NCBI RefSeq assembly: GCF_016757735.1
Contig: NZ_CP068439.1
Span: forward strand, 372,001 to 436,000
Length of the DNA: 64,000 bases
Direction: 5' to 3'
DNA from: Aequorivita iocasae
GTDB taxonomy: Bacteria; Bacteroidota; Bacteroidia; Flavobacteriales; Flavobacteriaceae
The notes under the pieces were generated by a model. The model was not told the origin of the DNA and made no database searches. It was given only the letters and a program-made list of their open reading frames with translations. This document shows, one piece after another, positions 54,464 through 63,006 of this stretch. The number at the start of each line of letters is the position of its first letter. Position 1 is the stretch's first letter. The position numbers and the translations under genes are program-made.

Positions 54464-55081
54464 ATGAAATTATTGGCACCAATCCAAGAATATATTGAGA
54501 AGTTGGAAACTGAAAGCCTTTCCGAGGAAAGAAAATCTATTCTGCAACCCCTTATTGCTTATATAAATTCCAAAGAGCAGGAGAAAAAAGCTATCCAATT
54601 AAACTTTATTTGCACACACAATTCCCGCAGGAGCCATTTGGCGCAGCTTTGGGCGAAGACCACGGCGGAATATTTTAAAATTCCAAATATACAGTGCTAT
54701 TCCGGCGGGACGGAAGCTACTGCTGTTTACCCAATGATTATTGAGACTTTGGAAAACACGGGCTTTGAGATTTCAAAAGAAGGCGACAGCAAAAACCCTG
54801 TTTATAGTATAAAATATGCTTCTGAAAAAGCTCCCATTCTTGCCTTTTCAAAAAAATATGACGACGTGGCAAATCCCACAAAAGATTTTGCTGCGATCAT
54901 GACCTGTTCCCAAGCCGATGAAGGCTGTCCCTTTGTGGCAGGATCTGAAAAGCGGATTGCTATAATGTACGAAGACCCTAAAATTTCTGACGGCACACAC
55001 CAGCAAAAAGAAGTATATGCAGAACGCAGCCAGCAGATTGCAACCGAAATGAAATATGTATTCTCAAACATAGATCTCTAA
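54464..55081 (+). CDS. Arsenate reductase-like low-molecular-weight phosphatase
   Basis: 205 residues. An N-terminal extension of about 45 residues is followed by the LMW-PTP fold with its P-loop [15 protein letters not shown] (CX5R, Cys50-Arg56), [16 protein letters not shown] and the C-terminal [21 protein letters not shown] type arsenate reductases turn arsenate into arsenite via a Cys relay; candidate later Cys are in [10 protein letters not shown]. It lies directly upstream of the ACR3 efflux gene (1 base gap), fitting arsenate reduction and extrusion. Confidence 0.88.
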   Translation: MKLLAPIQEYIEKLETESLSEERKSILQPLIAYINSKEQEKKAIQLNFICTHNSRRSHLAQLWAKTTAEYFKIPNIQCYSGGTEATAVYPMIIETLENTGFEISKEGDSKNPVYSIKYASEKAPILAFSKKYDDVANPTKDFAAIMTCSQADEGCPFVAGSEKRIAIMYEDPKISDGTHQQKEVYAERSQQIATEMKYVFSNIDL

Positions 55082-55082
55082 A

Positions 55083-56135
55083 ATGACCGCTACCAAGAAG
55101 TTAAGCTTTTTAGACAGTTACCTTACCCTTTGGATTTTCATTGCCATGGTCTTGGGCGTGGGCATTGGTTATTTTGCGCCCAACTTTCCAGAGCTTTTGA
55201 ACACTTTTAGCAGTGGTAGCACAAATATCCCCATTGCCATTGGGTTGATTTTAATGATGTATCCGCCATTGGCGAAAGTGAACTATTCCCTTTTGCCGAA
55301 AGTTTTTAGAAATACAAAGATTCTTTCCATTTCCCTAATTCTGAATTGGATTGTTGGCCCTGTATTGATGTTTGTTTTGGCAATCATCTTTCTCAGCGAC
55401 CATCCGGAATATATGATCGGCCTTATCTTGATTGGGCTGGCGCGTTGCATCGCCATGGTTTTGGTCTGGAACGATCTTGCCGAAGGCAGCAGTGAGTACG
55501 GCGCCGGTTTGGTTGCGCTGAACAGTATTTTTCAGGTTTTTGCCTATAGTTTTTACGCCTGGCTTTTTATTACCGTGCTTCCGCCCTATTTCGGGTTTGA
55601 AGGCGCCATAGTGGATATTTCCATAGCTACCATAGCCGAAAGTGTTGCTATTTATTTGGGTATTCCCTTTGTGATGGGAATATTGAGCAGATTGGTTTTA
55701 GTTAAGTTAAAAGGTGAAGCATGGTATTCGCAGCGATTTATCCCCGCAATTTCACCATTAACGTTGATTGCGCTTTTATTTACCATTGTAGTTATGTTTT
55801 CGCTGAAAGGAGAACTAATAGTGGAAATACCGATGGATGTTTTGATTATCGCAGTGCCATTGCTTATCTATTTTACGTTGATGTTTATCATAGGCTTTTT
55901 CTTTACAAAGGCTATGGGAGGATCGTATGACAAGACTGCGGCGGTAGCTTTTACTGCTGCCGGTAATAATTTTGAATTGGCCATTGCCGTGGCCATTGCC
56001 GTTTTTGGATTGAACTCCGGGCAGGCCTTTACAGGGGTTATTGGCCCCTTGGTGGAAGTTCCTGCCCTTATTTTATTGGTGCGGGTTTCTTTTTGGCTGC
56101 GGAAGAGGTATTTTGGTGAGTATGTGAATCTGTGA
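55083..56135 (+). CDS. Arsenite efflux permease, ACR3 family
   Basis: 350 residues with about ten membrane spans. Family features are ANIP-type segment [19 protein letters not shown], the conserved Cys in [18 protein letters not shown] (the arsenite-essential Cys of ACR3 proteins), [14 protein letters not shown] and [20 protein letters not shown]. It expels arsenite across the inner membrane using the proton gradient. It is the last gene of the ars operon; no ATPase partner (ArsA) is present. Confidence 0.93.
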   Translation: MTATKKLSFLDSYLTLWIFIAMVLGVGIGYFAPNFPELLNTFSSGSTNIPIAIGLILMMYPPLAKVNYSLLPKVFRNTKILSISLILNWIVGPVLMFVLAIIFLSDHPEYMIGLILIGLARCIAMVLVWNDLAEGSSEYGAGLVALNSIFQVFAYSFYAWLFITVLPPYFGFEGAIVDISIATIAESVAIYLGIPFVMGILSRLVLVKLKGEAWYSQRFIPAISPLTLIALLFTIVVMFSLKGELIVEIPMDVLIIAVPLLIYFTLMFIIGFFFTKAMGGSYDKTAAVAFTAAGNNFELAIAVAIAVFGLNSGQAFTGVIGPLVEVPALILLVRVSFWLRKRYFGEYVNL

Positions 56136-56423
56136 GTTAATTTTTTTACTATTCTAAATAGCTCGAAATGAACTCTCAACTCCCCTTCAACAAGTCTATT
56201 TGGGTAGGTTGCGCGGGTGAGCTTGATTGCTGGCGTGGTAGCTAATGGAATTAATTGTTTATTGCCAATTGTTACAGGTTAATTGATAATTATTATATTT
56301 GGTATTCTCCCCGATTAAAATGCGCACTGTTACGGTTTTCCGTAAAAGGTGCAATTGCATTATTGATACATTTGAAGATAAACAATATAATCTTATAAGG
56401 GCGGATAAATGTAATAGCCACCT

Positions 56424-56446
56424 GGCGCGCTTTTGCAAAGCGTGCC
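56424..56446. repeat. Strong GC-rich hairpin
   Basis: GGCGCGCTTT and AAAGCGTGCC form a 10-pair stem (one G-T pair) around a 3-base loop TGC. It has no T-run, so it is not an obvious terminator; it may be part of a structured RNA or a protein-binding site. Confidence 0.6.
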
Positions 56447-56724
56447 CATCTATAAAAGCATTTACAATGCGGCTTCCATCCTGAACGCATACAACCCAAT
56501 CCCTCGCACATTTTTGTAACGTTTCCTCCAAGGACGCTTCTTACGCACATTTTATCTCCTACCCATTAAGTTTATATAGTAATTTTTGAGATCGCAAATC
56601 CCACATATACAAGGCCTTTCTAAAAAAAGTGCTTCCAAAATCTAATGAAATGTCGAAAAGCCTATTTTTTTTATTATATTAGTAATTCCTTCCGTTCCCA
56701 TTCAAAATCACTCAAGCTATCCCT

Positions 56725-56823
56725 AAGCCGACTGCATGCCGTCTGCAAGCCGACAGTAAGCCGATTGCATGCCGACTCCATGCCGACCACAATCCATAGA
56801 TACTCCATAGACACTCCTAGTAT
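56725..56823. repeat. 11-base tandem repeat array
   Basis: Six consecutive 11-base units with the core A(A/T)GCCGAC: AAGCCGACTGC, ATGCCGTCTGC, AAGCCGACAGT, AAGCCGATTGC, ATGCCGACTCC and ATGCCGACCAC. They are followed by three more degenerate units (AATCCATAGAT, ACTCCATAGAC, ACTCCTAGTAT). The period is close to one turn of the helix, so every unit faces the same side of the DNA. The block is upstream of the DUF4386 gene. Confidence 0.8.
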
Positions 56824-56982
56824 ATCCCCACTATACCCCAGAGGAGGCTAGGACTAGGTAGCCAAGAAAATCTCCCATTTGCAAATTTACATACGCAACC
56901 TCCCATAGCAATTGCCCATTATGGTATTTTAATTAGTTTTAAGTATTTTAGACCTGAAAACCAACCAACTAATTAAAAAATT

Positions 56983-57612
56983 ATGAAGTCCAGAAATGTA
57001 TCGCTACTCGCTGGGGTGAGCTATCTAATCATTTTCTTTGCCGCTATCTTTGCCAATTTCTTTGTCCTGGAATCCATACTTCAGGCCCCCGTGGAGACCA
57101 TTCAGCAAAATTCCCTTACCGTCCGTTTTGGTATCGTGGCCTTTTTGGTAACCGTGCTTTTTGATGTAGTAATTGCCTGGGCTCTTTTTGAGCTTTTCAA
57201 AAACCATCCCTTATCGCGTTTAAGCACCTATTTTAGATTAATGCATGCTGCCATTATGGGAGTAGCCATATTTGCACTTCCGCTGGCCTTAAACAAAAAT
57301 ACGGCTGAAGAGATTCTGTATCAAGCAGAAATATTCAATACCATTTGGCTTATCGGTCTTTTCTTTTTCGGAATGCATTTAATCCTACTGGGCAAAATCA
57401 TAAAAAGCCCTTTTGTAATTTCAATTTTTCTGATGATTGCCGGCGCCATGTATATGATCGATACACTTGCCCATTTTCTACTTGAAGATTACGCCTCGTA
57501 TGCTACCATTATGTTGACTTTGGTAGCCGTGCCAAGTATTTTTGGGGAAATGGCTTTTGCTGTATGGCTCTTGGTTAAAGGCGGAAAAAGTGAAACTGTA
57601 CGTATGAAATAG
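56983..57612 (+). CDS. DUF4386 family membrane protein
   Basis: 209 residues with six membrane spans. The family pattern is clear: RNVSLLAGVSYLIIFFAAIF, ANFFVLESI, VRFGIVAFLVTVLFDVVIAW and the GLFFFGMHLILLGKII segment. DUF4386 proteins have no assigned function. The gene has a leader of unusual content (11-base repeats about 160 bases upstream) and is followed by a DUF5996 gene after 18 bases. Confidence 0.9.
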   Translation: MKSRNVSLLAGVSYLIIFFAAIFANFFVLESILQAPVETIQQNSLTVRFGIVAFLVTVLFDVVIAWALFELFKNHPLSRLSTYFRLMHAAIMGVAIFALPLALNKNTAEEILYQAEIFNTIWLIGLFFFGMHLILLGKIIKSPFVISIFLMIAGAMYMIDTLAHFLLEDYASYATIMLTLVAVPSIFGEMAFAVWLLVKGGKSETVRMK

Positions 57613-57630
57613 AAATTTAAAACTTAACCA

Positions 57631-58557
57631 ATGAATTCCGAAAAAATACCCGACCTTCCGTTTGAAAAATGGAACGACACTCGCCTAACGCTGCATATTA
57701 TATTGCAAATTATTGGCAAGACCCGGATGGCCTCCACCGCAAGAAAAAACCATTGGTGGAATATAACCCTCTACGTTTCCCCAAGGGGTTTCACTACTTC
57801 CCCTATTCCTGTAAAAAATGGAGGGGAGAGTGTAGAAATAACGTTTGATATACCCAAAAGAGCAGTAGCAATTACCCAAAGTGAGGAAGAGGAAATTGTA
57901 ATTTCCTTAAAGGAAAACCCTACCATTGCTGATTTTTATTCTGAATACCTGTCAAAATTGAAAGGAACCGGATTGCACTTTGATTTTGTAAAAAAACCGT
58001 TTGATCTGGAGGTTAAAAAACCTTTTAGCCAAATTACCGAATACCATCATTACGATTGGGATTACATAGAAAAGTTTTGGAAAATAATGAAGTGGAACAA
58101 CAGCATTCTCCAGGAATTCAGCGGCAGGTTTTATGGAAAAAGTTGCCCGGCACATATTTACTGGCATCATTTGGACTTGGTAGTTACCCGATTTTCCGGA
58201 AAGAAATTACCCCCAATGGATGCCTCAGCCAGGATTTTGGAAAAGGATACTTACAGCCATGAACAAATAAGCTTTGGCTTTTGGGCGGGCGATCCAAACG
58301 TTCGGGAACCTATGTATTATTCCTATACCTATCCTTCTCCCAACGGAATTGACGAGGAAATTTTACAACCTGAAGGTGCAAAATGGCAGGACAGCAACGG
58401 CAGCCCCATGGCCTTGTTAAGCTATGAAACGGTAAAAAATTCAAACAACCCCAGAAAGGCCGTTTTGGATTTTCTGGAAAGTGCCTACCAAGCCGGCGCG
58501 AAACGTGCCAACTGGAACATCGCGGAACTTACCGTACCGGATTTGGATAAACTATAA
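57631..58557 (+). CDS. DUF5996 family protein
   Basis: 308 residues. The typical N-terminus LPFEKWNDTRLTLHIILQII, GKTRMASTARKNHWWNITLY and VSPRGFTTSPIP are present, with the later RFYGKSCPAHIYWHHLDLVV, TRFSGKK and YSYTYPSPNGID. The family has many conserved His, Trp and Arg residues in a cytoplasmic protein and no characterised activity. It is co-directional with the DUF4386 gene and ends 15 bases from the convergent helicase gene. Confidence 0.9.
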   Translation: MNSEKIPDLPFEKWNDTRLTLHIILQIIGKTRMASTARKNHWWNITLYVSPRGFTTSPIPVKNGGESVEITFDIPKRAVAITQSEEEEIVISLKENPTIADFYSEYLSKLKGTGLHFDFVKKPFDLEVKKPFSQITEYHHYDWDYIEKFWKIMKWNNSILQEFSGRFYGKSCPAHIYWHHLDLVVTRFSGKKLPPMDASARILEKDTYSHEQISFGFWAGDPNVREPMYYSYTYPSPNGIDEEILQPEGAKWQDSNGSPMALLSYETVKNSNNPRKAVLDFLESAYQAGAKRANWNIAELTVPDLDKL

Positions 58558-58571
58558 ATTCAGGCAGAAAA

Positions 58572-59852
58572 TTACCTTCTGCCCCTGCCCCTATTGGAAC
58601 TGTTGTTAGTGCTCTTGGCGTGGGTATTCACCTTCGTTCCAGTATTGCGTCCACGGCTGTGGCGCTGTGCTTTTTGTTGTTTCTTTTCTTCCTCGGCGGC
58701 TTTTACGTCGGCCATGGTCTCTGTGGGTTGAAAATTGGGAAGGGTTTTCGGCTGAAGACGTTCCCCTATCAGTTTTTCAATATCCTTTAAATAACCAACC
58801 TCATCAAGGCTTACCAAAGAAAGTGCTTCGCCGCTGGCTCCAGCCCTTCCGGTACGGCCAATTCGGTGTACATAATCTTCGGAAATATTTGGCAATTCAA
58901 AATTGATAACGTGCGGCAATAACGGAATATCCAAACCACGCGCGGCTATATCGGTCGCAACCAAAACCCGGACTTTCCCTTCCTTAAATCCTGATAGCGC
59001 CCTGGTACGCGCACCCTGACTTTTATTTCCGTGGATGGCTGCTGAAGTAATTTTCGCCTTTTCAAGTTTTTCACTCAAACGGTTGGCGCCGTGTTTGGTT
59101 CGGGTAAAAACCAAAACCTGTTGCCAGTTTCCTTCGGAAATAAGTTTTATTATTAAGTCTGTTTTTTGGGCTTTATCGACTCTGTAAACAGTTTGTTCAA
59201 TTTTTTCGACGGTTGTATTTTCAGGGGTGGCTTCCACCAAAACGGGATGTTGCAGAAACTCGTTGGCAAGTTTTTTTATTTCCTTTGAAAAAGTTGCGGA
59301 GAACAAAAGATTTTGTCTTTTATTCGGAAGCAAGGCAAGTATCTTTTTAATATCGCGCAGAAAGCCCATATCGAGCATTCTATCGGCTTCGTCCAATACA
59401 AGTATTTCTACTTTTGATAGTGTCAGGGCTCGTTGATCTACCAAATCGAGCAAGCGGCCAGGGGTGGCTACTAAAATATCCACTCCATTTCGCAATGCTT
59501 TAATCTGTGGGTTTGCGCCCACGCCCCCAAAAATAACGGTAGAGCGAAGGTCTGTAAACTCACTGTATTCCTTAAATTCATCCTGCACCTGTGCGGCGAG
59601 TTCGCGGGTTGGGGTAAGTATCAAGGCACGAACGGGGCGCTGGCGCAATGTGGGCTGATTATTTAAAATTTGTAGCAAAGGCAAGGCAAACCCGGCGGTT
59701 TTTCCGCTCCCGGTTTGGGCCGAGGCCAGTACATCTTTTCTTTCTAAAATTAAGGGAATTGCTTTTTGTTGAATTGCCGATGGCGTTTCGTATCCTTTTT
59801 TGCTGATTGCTTTCAGCAGGGCATCGGACAGCCCAAGTGATTTAAATGACAT
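58572..59852 (-). CDS. DEAD-box RNA helicase, RhlE type
   Basis: 426 residues. All helicase motifs are visible: the Q motif ([13 protein letters not shown]), motif [16 protein letters not shown], Ia PTRELAAQV, Ib TPGRLLDL, motif [14 protein letters not shown], motif III SATF, and in domain 2 [15 protein letters not shown] (V) and [10 protein letters not shown] (VI). A basic tail ends SSNRGRGRR, typical for RNA contact. RhlE-type proteins help ribosome assembly and RNA turnover, often needed in the cold. It is transcribed alone. Confidence 0.95.
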   Translation of the reverse strand: MSFKSLGLSDALLKAISKKGYETPSAIQQKAIPLILERKDVLASAQTGSGKTAGFALPLLQILNNQPTLRQRPVRALILTPTRELAAQVQDEFKEYSEFTDLRSTVIFGGVGANPQIKALRNGVDILVATPGRLLDLVDQRALTLSKVEILVLDEADRMLDMGFLRDIKKILALLPNKRQNLLFSATFSKEIKKLANEFLQHPVLVEATPENTTVEKIEQTVYRVDKAQKTDLIIKLISEGNWQQVLVFTRTKHGANRLSEKLEKAKITSAAIHGNKSQGARTRALSGFKEGKVRVLVATDIAARGLDIPLLPHVINFELPNISEDYVHRIGRTGRAGASGEALSLVSLDEVGYLKDIEKLIGERLQPKTLPNFQPTETMADVKAAEEEKKQQKAQRHSRGRNTGTKVNTHAKSTNNSSNRGRGRR

Positions 59853-60049
59853 ATATTTATTTAAGTTGTAAGACCGCTGCGCTTGGAGATAGTATATCGC
59901 GGCGCTTTTAGAATTCGGTCTTTTTTAAAAACCATTAAAACTAAGAAGACGGTTTTAATAAGTGGCGAAGGTACGGCTAATTTTCTGCGTGGAGGCATTT
60001 ATATTCACATTGATGAGCACAAGGCAACTGAATATATAATTAATCTCAC

Positions 60050-60057
60050 TATCTTTA
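60050..60057 (+). promoter_or_regulatory. Candidate -7 element (TAtcTTTa)
   Basis: TATCTTTA, one base off TAnnTTTG, is 30 bases before the ATG of the TPR histidine kinase. Confidence 0.35.
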
Positions 60058-60086
60058 TAAACAACTAACAACCAATCCGTACACTA

Positions 60087-61964
60087 ATGAAACGACTATT
60101 ACTCCTAGTAGTACTAGCTTGCGTTTCGTGGAGCAGTCTTCCCCAAGCTTCTTCCAAAACACAAGAAGACACGCTTAAAACTTCCGCTTCGGAAATAGTT
60201 CCAATAGTTGAAGATACCCTTCAGCAATACGATAATTTCAAAAAAACGATTCAGCTTTCCAAAAAAAACAAGGAGTTTAAAACGCTGGGCGAAGCCTATA
60301 TTGGTTTGGCGCAATGGCACGAGGACCACACCGTGCTGGATTCTTCCATCGTTTATTTGAAAAAGGCCATTTCGGTGTATGAAAAACAGGAAATGACCAA
60401 AGAATTGGCCGAAACCTACCTTTTGTTGGTAACCAACTACAGCGGCACCGCTGAATATGACAAAGGATCAGAAACCGTTTTTAAAGCCTTGGCACTTTAT
60501 GAAAAATTGGGCGATCAGCAGGGCGTTGCACAGTGTTATACGAAAATATGCGACCTGCTTTATTATTCAGACAGCTATGCCGAAGGCGCCGATTATTGCA
60601 AAAAGGCAATAGCCATTCAAGAAAAATACGGCTATGAGGAAGACCTAGCCCTCTCCTATCGCCGGCTCGCCGAAAACCAATTATTTTTGGGCGATCTGGA
60701 TGAAAGCTTGGCAAACATGAACCAAGCCATCAATCTTTATAAAACAATTGGTGAAACGGGCCCGCCAATTTTAGCCTGCTATAACGGCCGCGGAAACATC
60801 TATAAATATATGGAGCGTTATCAGGAAGCCATTGAAGATTATAACCGTTGTTACGAAGGCGCAAAAGCCATTGGGCTGGAACGCTATATGATGCCCCCAA
60901 CGGCAAACATTGGGCACGTGTATTTATTACAAGGAAAATATGCCGAAGCCCTACCCTATAATCTTAGGGCTATTGAGATTATGAAACGCATAGGCAATTC
61001 CAAAAATCTTTGGGAAAACTACATGCACGTTTCCAACATTTATAAGGAATTGGGCGACTATAAAAGCGCCCTGGAATACCACGAGCTTTATGAGCAAGGG
61101 CATACGGAATATCTAAACACCATTATTGCCCGAAAGGATAGCGAACTGCAGGTAAAGTACGAAACGGCACAAAAGGATTTGGCAATTTTGGACAAGGAGG
61201 CAAAAATTGCACAACAACGAAAAACCCAATGGCTCTACATTGGTATTGCGGGATTGCTGGCTATTTTTCTCTTTGGAATGTATTTTACGTTGAAAAACAT
61301 CCGCAAAAAAAGAAAGTCGCTGGCTATTTTAAATAGTGAACTCGATGCAAAAAATAGACAGAACGAATTGCTGCTAAAAGAAATTCACCACCGTGTAAAA
61401 AACAATCTGGAAATGGTGAAAAGCCTTATCGCCCTGCAATCGGCAAAACTTGAGGACGGCGCCAGCAAAGAAGCCATGCTCGCCAGCCAAAACCGGGTAC
61501 AGAGTATGGGTATTATTCACCAAAAACTGTATCAAGGTGAAAATTTGGGCAGCATTGAAATGAAGGATTATTTTATGAATTTAAGTGAAGGCGTTTTGGA
61601 CACTTTCAATGCTGAGGAAAAAGTGAAAATTGAATGTGCGATGGACAACCTCAACTTAGATGTGGATACCGCCGTGCCCATCGGCCTTATCGTCAATGAA
61701 CTTTTAACCAATGCGCTAAAATATGCTTTCCCCGAAGGGGTAAAGGGAGAGATAAATATTAGCCTTGCCCAAAAAGACAACGATCTTTTATTAAAAGTTT
61801 CAGACAATGGCATTGGCAAAACAGGAGGCTCACAGCCCAAAGGAACAGGTTTTGGCACCCAATTGATTCAGCTATTGACCCAACAACTGAACGGCACCAT
61901 TTCCGAAGACCATAAAAATGGAACAGCAGTGTCTTTCAACTTTAAAAACTTTAAAGTCGCTTAA
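60087..61964 (+). CDS. TPR sensor histidine kinase (HisKA_2 type)
   Basis: 625 residues. A signal peptide or anchor (about 1-22) is followed by six or seven tetratricopeptide repeats (about 45-365, e.g. YQEAIEDYNRCYEGAKAIGL and YAEALPYNLRAIEIMKRIGN), then a membrane span (about 382-402), a short coiled coil, and the kinase. The phospho-acceptor is in ELLLKEIHHRVKNNLEMVKS (HHRVKNNL, HisKA_2), and the ATPase domain has NELLTNALKYAFPEG and GTGFGTQLIQLL. The TPR domain is periplasmic and probably senses a protein or peptide. Its stop shares a base with the response regulator start. Confidence 0.92.
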   Translation: MKRLLLLVVLACVSWSSLPQASSKTQEDTLKTSASEIVPIVEDTLQQYDNFKKTIQLSKKNKEFKTLGEAYIGLAQWHEDHTVLDSSIVYLKKAISVYEKQEMTKELAETYLLLVTNYSGTAEYDKGSETVFKALALYEKLGDQQGVAQCYTKICDLLYYSDSYAEGADYCKKAIAIQEKYGYEEDLALSYRRLAENQLFLGDLDESLANMNQAINLYKTIGETGPPILACYNGRGNIYKYMERYQEAIEDYNRCYEGAKAIGLERYMMPPTANIGHVYLLQGKYAEALPYNLRAIEIMKRIGNSKNLWENYMHVSNIYKELGDYKSALEYHELYEQGHTEYLNTIIARKDSELQVKYETAQKDLAILDKEAKIAQQRKTQWLYIGIAGLLAIFLFGMYFTLKNIRKKRKSLAILNSELDAKNRQNELLLKEIHHRVKNNLEMVKSLIALQSAKLEDGASKEAMLASQNRVQSMGIIHQKLYQGENLGSIEMKDYFMNLSEGVLDTFNAEEKVKIECAMDNLNLDVDTAVPIGLIVNELLTNALKYAFPEGVKGEINISLAQKDNDLLLKVSDNGIGKTGGSQPKGTGFGTQLIQLLTQQLNGTISEDHKNGTAVSFNFKNFKVA

Positions 61965-62740
61965 TGGATAAGGTCGTGAAAATATTGATCGTCGAGGATG
62001 AAATGGTAATCGCCGCCAATATTTCTTTACAATTAAGCGAATTGGGCTATGAAGTAACAGGCATTTTGCCCCGTGGCGAAGAAGCGCTTTCCCATATAAA
62101 AATTGACACCCCGGACATTGTTCTTTTAGACATCAGGCTAAAGGGCAAAATGGACGGTATTGAAACTGCACATGAAATCCAAAAACAATACAACATTCCT
62201 ATCATCTATCTCACGGCAAACGCCGATGAGGAGCATTTTAACCGCGCCAAGGAAACGCATCCCTATGCTTTTATCTCAAAACCTTTTAAAAAACTGGATT
62301 TACAGCGTGCCATTGAGTTGACGGTAGATAGAATATCAATTGAAAACACTTCAGAAAAAAATAATGGCAGCGCAAACGGCAACGGCAACAATTTTATTAA
62401 TAGTGAAAACGCAACAGATTTTATATTGAACGACCGCATCTTCGTGCGCCATAATGAAAAGATGCTGAAAATAGATATTAAGGATATCTACTATATTGAA
62501 GCCGATCGGAATTACTGCCGCATTTTTTCACAAGACAGGGAATATCTATTGGTGATGACCTTAAAAGATATTGACGAAAAACTTCCGCAGAACCATTTTT
62601 TAAGAATACACCGCTCTTACATTATCAATATTTCCCAAATAGACGAAGTGGCCGGCACCCACGTAGTTATTTCGAAAAAAGCCATCCCCATGAGCAAGGC
62701 TATGCGGGCAGAACTTCTTAAGAGACTGCAAACCATTTAA
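61964..62740 (+). CDS. LytTR response regulator paired with TPR kinase
   Basis: 258 residues. The receiver (1-120) has ILIVEDEMVIAANISLQL, the phospho-acceptor in DIVLLDIRLKGKMDGIE and FISKPFKKLDLQ. A linker rich in Asn, Gly and Ser (about 125-145) leads to the LytTR domain (FVRHNEKMLKIDIKDIYYIE, LRIHRSYIINISQIDEV, IPMSKAMRAELLKRL). One-base overlap with the kinase gene ties them as a pair. The receiver type (DIRLKGxMDGIE) is the one usually seen with HisKA_2 kinases. No target is evident, though the secreted lectin gene downstream is a candidate. Confidence 0.93.
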   Translation: MDKVVKILIVEDEMVIAANISLQLSELGYEVTGILPRGEEALSHIKIDTPDIVLLDIRLKGKMDGIETAHEIQKQYNIPIIYLTANADEEHFNRAKETHPYAFISKPFKKLDLQRAIELTVDRISIENTSEKNNGSANGNGNNFINSENATDFILNDRIFVRHNEKMLKIDIKDIYYIEADRNYCRIFSQDREYLLVMTLKDIDEKLPQNHFLRIHRSYIINISQIDEVAGTHVVISKKAIPMSKAMRAELLKRLQTI

Positions 62741-63006
62741 ATTTTTTTACTGTTTGCACCAAGACAATTGGAGCCACAACTCTTAAATTATTATAAATGA
62801 AATACTTAATAATGATTTATAACAATCCGTCGTGTAAGCAAACGTCGTGTGCTCAATCTTAATTTTTCTTGTTCGGCAAACAAAAACATCCCTTCGGACA
62901 GAAATTGACCTTCTTCGTCCTAAATCGTTTTTAATATTCTCTGATTGTCAGTTATTTAGATGCTCTCCCCAGAACATTTATTTTCAACTAACCAAAATTT
63001 TCAATC

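Larger units (their letters stand above)
56136..56982. other. Long non-coding region between ars operon and DUF4386 gene
   Basis: About 850 bases without a credible gene. It contains a strong hairpin (56424-56446) and a block of 11-base tandem repeats (56725-56823). Short frames on both strands have no domain, signal or normal composition. The first 300 bases have patches of higher GC (GGTTGCGCGGGTGAGC, GGCGTGGTAGC), unlike AT-rich intergenic DNA elsewhere here, so a decayed gene, a structured RNA or an insertion remnant is possible. I do not recognise it. Confidence 0.6.

Noticed and set aside
56293-56550. Minus-strand frame of 85 codons over the hairpin
   Set aside because: Cys/Trp/Arg-rich composition without similarity to any family I know; overlapping frames of the same length exist on both strands.
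56725-56823. Possible CRISPR array
   Set aside because: Units are directly contiguous, 11 bases long, and have no spacers or cas genes nearby.
56645-56851. Plus-strand frame of 68 codons through the 11-base repeats
   Set aside because: It results from the repeat period (11 is not a multiple of 3) and has no leader, domain or normal composition.
58563-58583. Hairpin GGCAGAA/TTCTGCC as terminator between DUF5996 and the helicase gene
   Set aside because: It overlaps the helicase stop codon and lacks a T-run on either side.
59883-60068. Small plus-strand frame before the TPR kinase
   Set aside because: It starts near the helicase promoter region, has no domain and overlaps the candidate -7 element of the kinase gene.
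62741-63006. Short direct repeat CGTCGTGT (twice near 62830-62850) as regulator site
   Set aside because: Only two copies of 8 bases 17 bases apart; too weak without knowledge of the regulator's binding motif.
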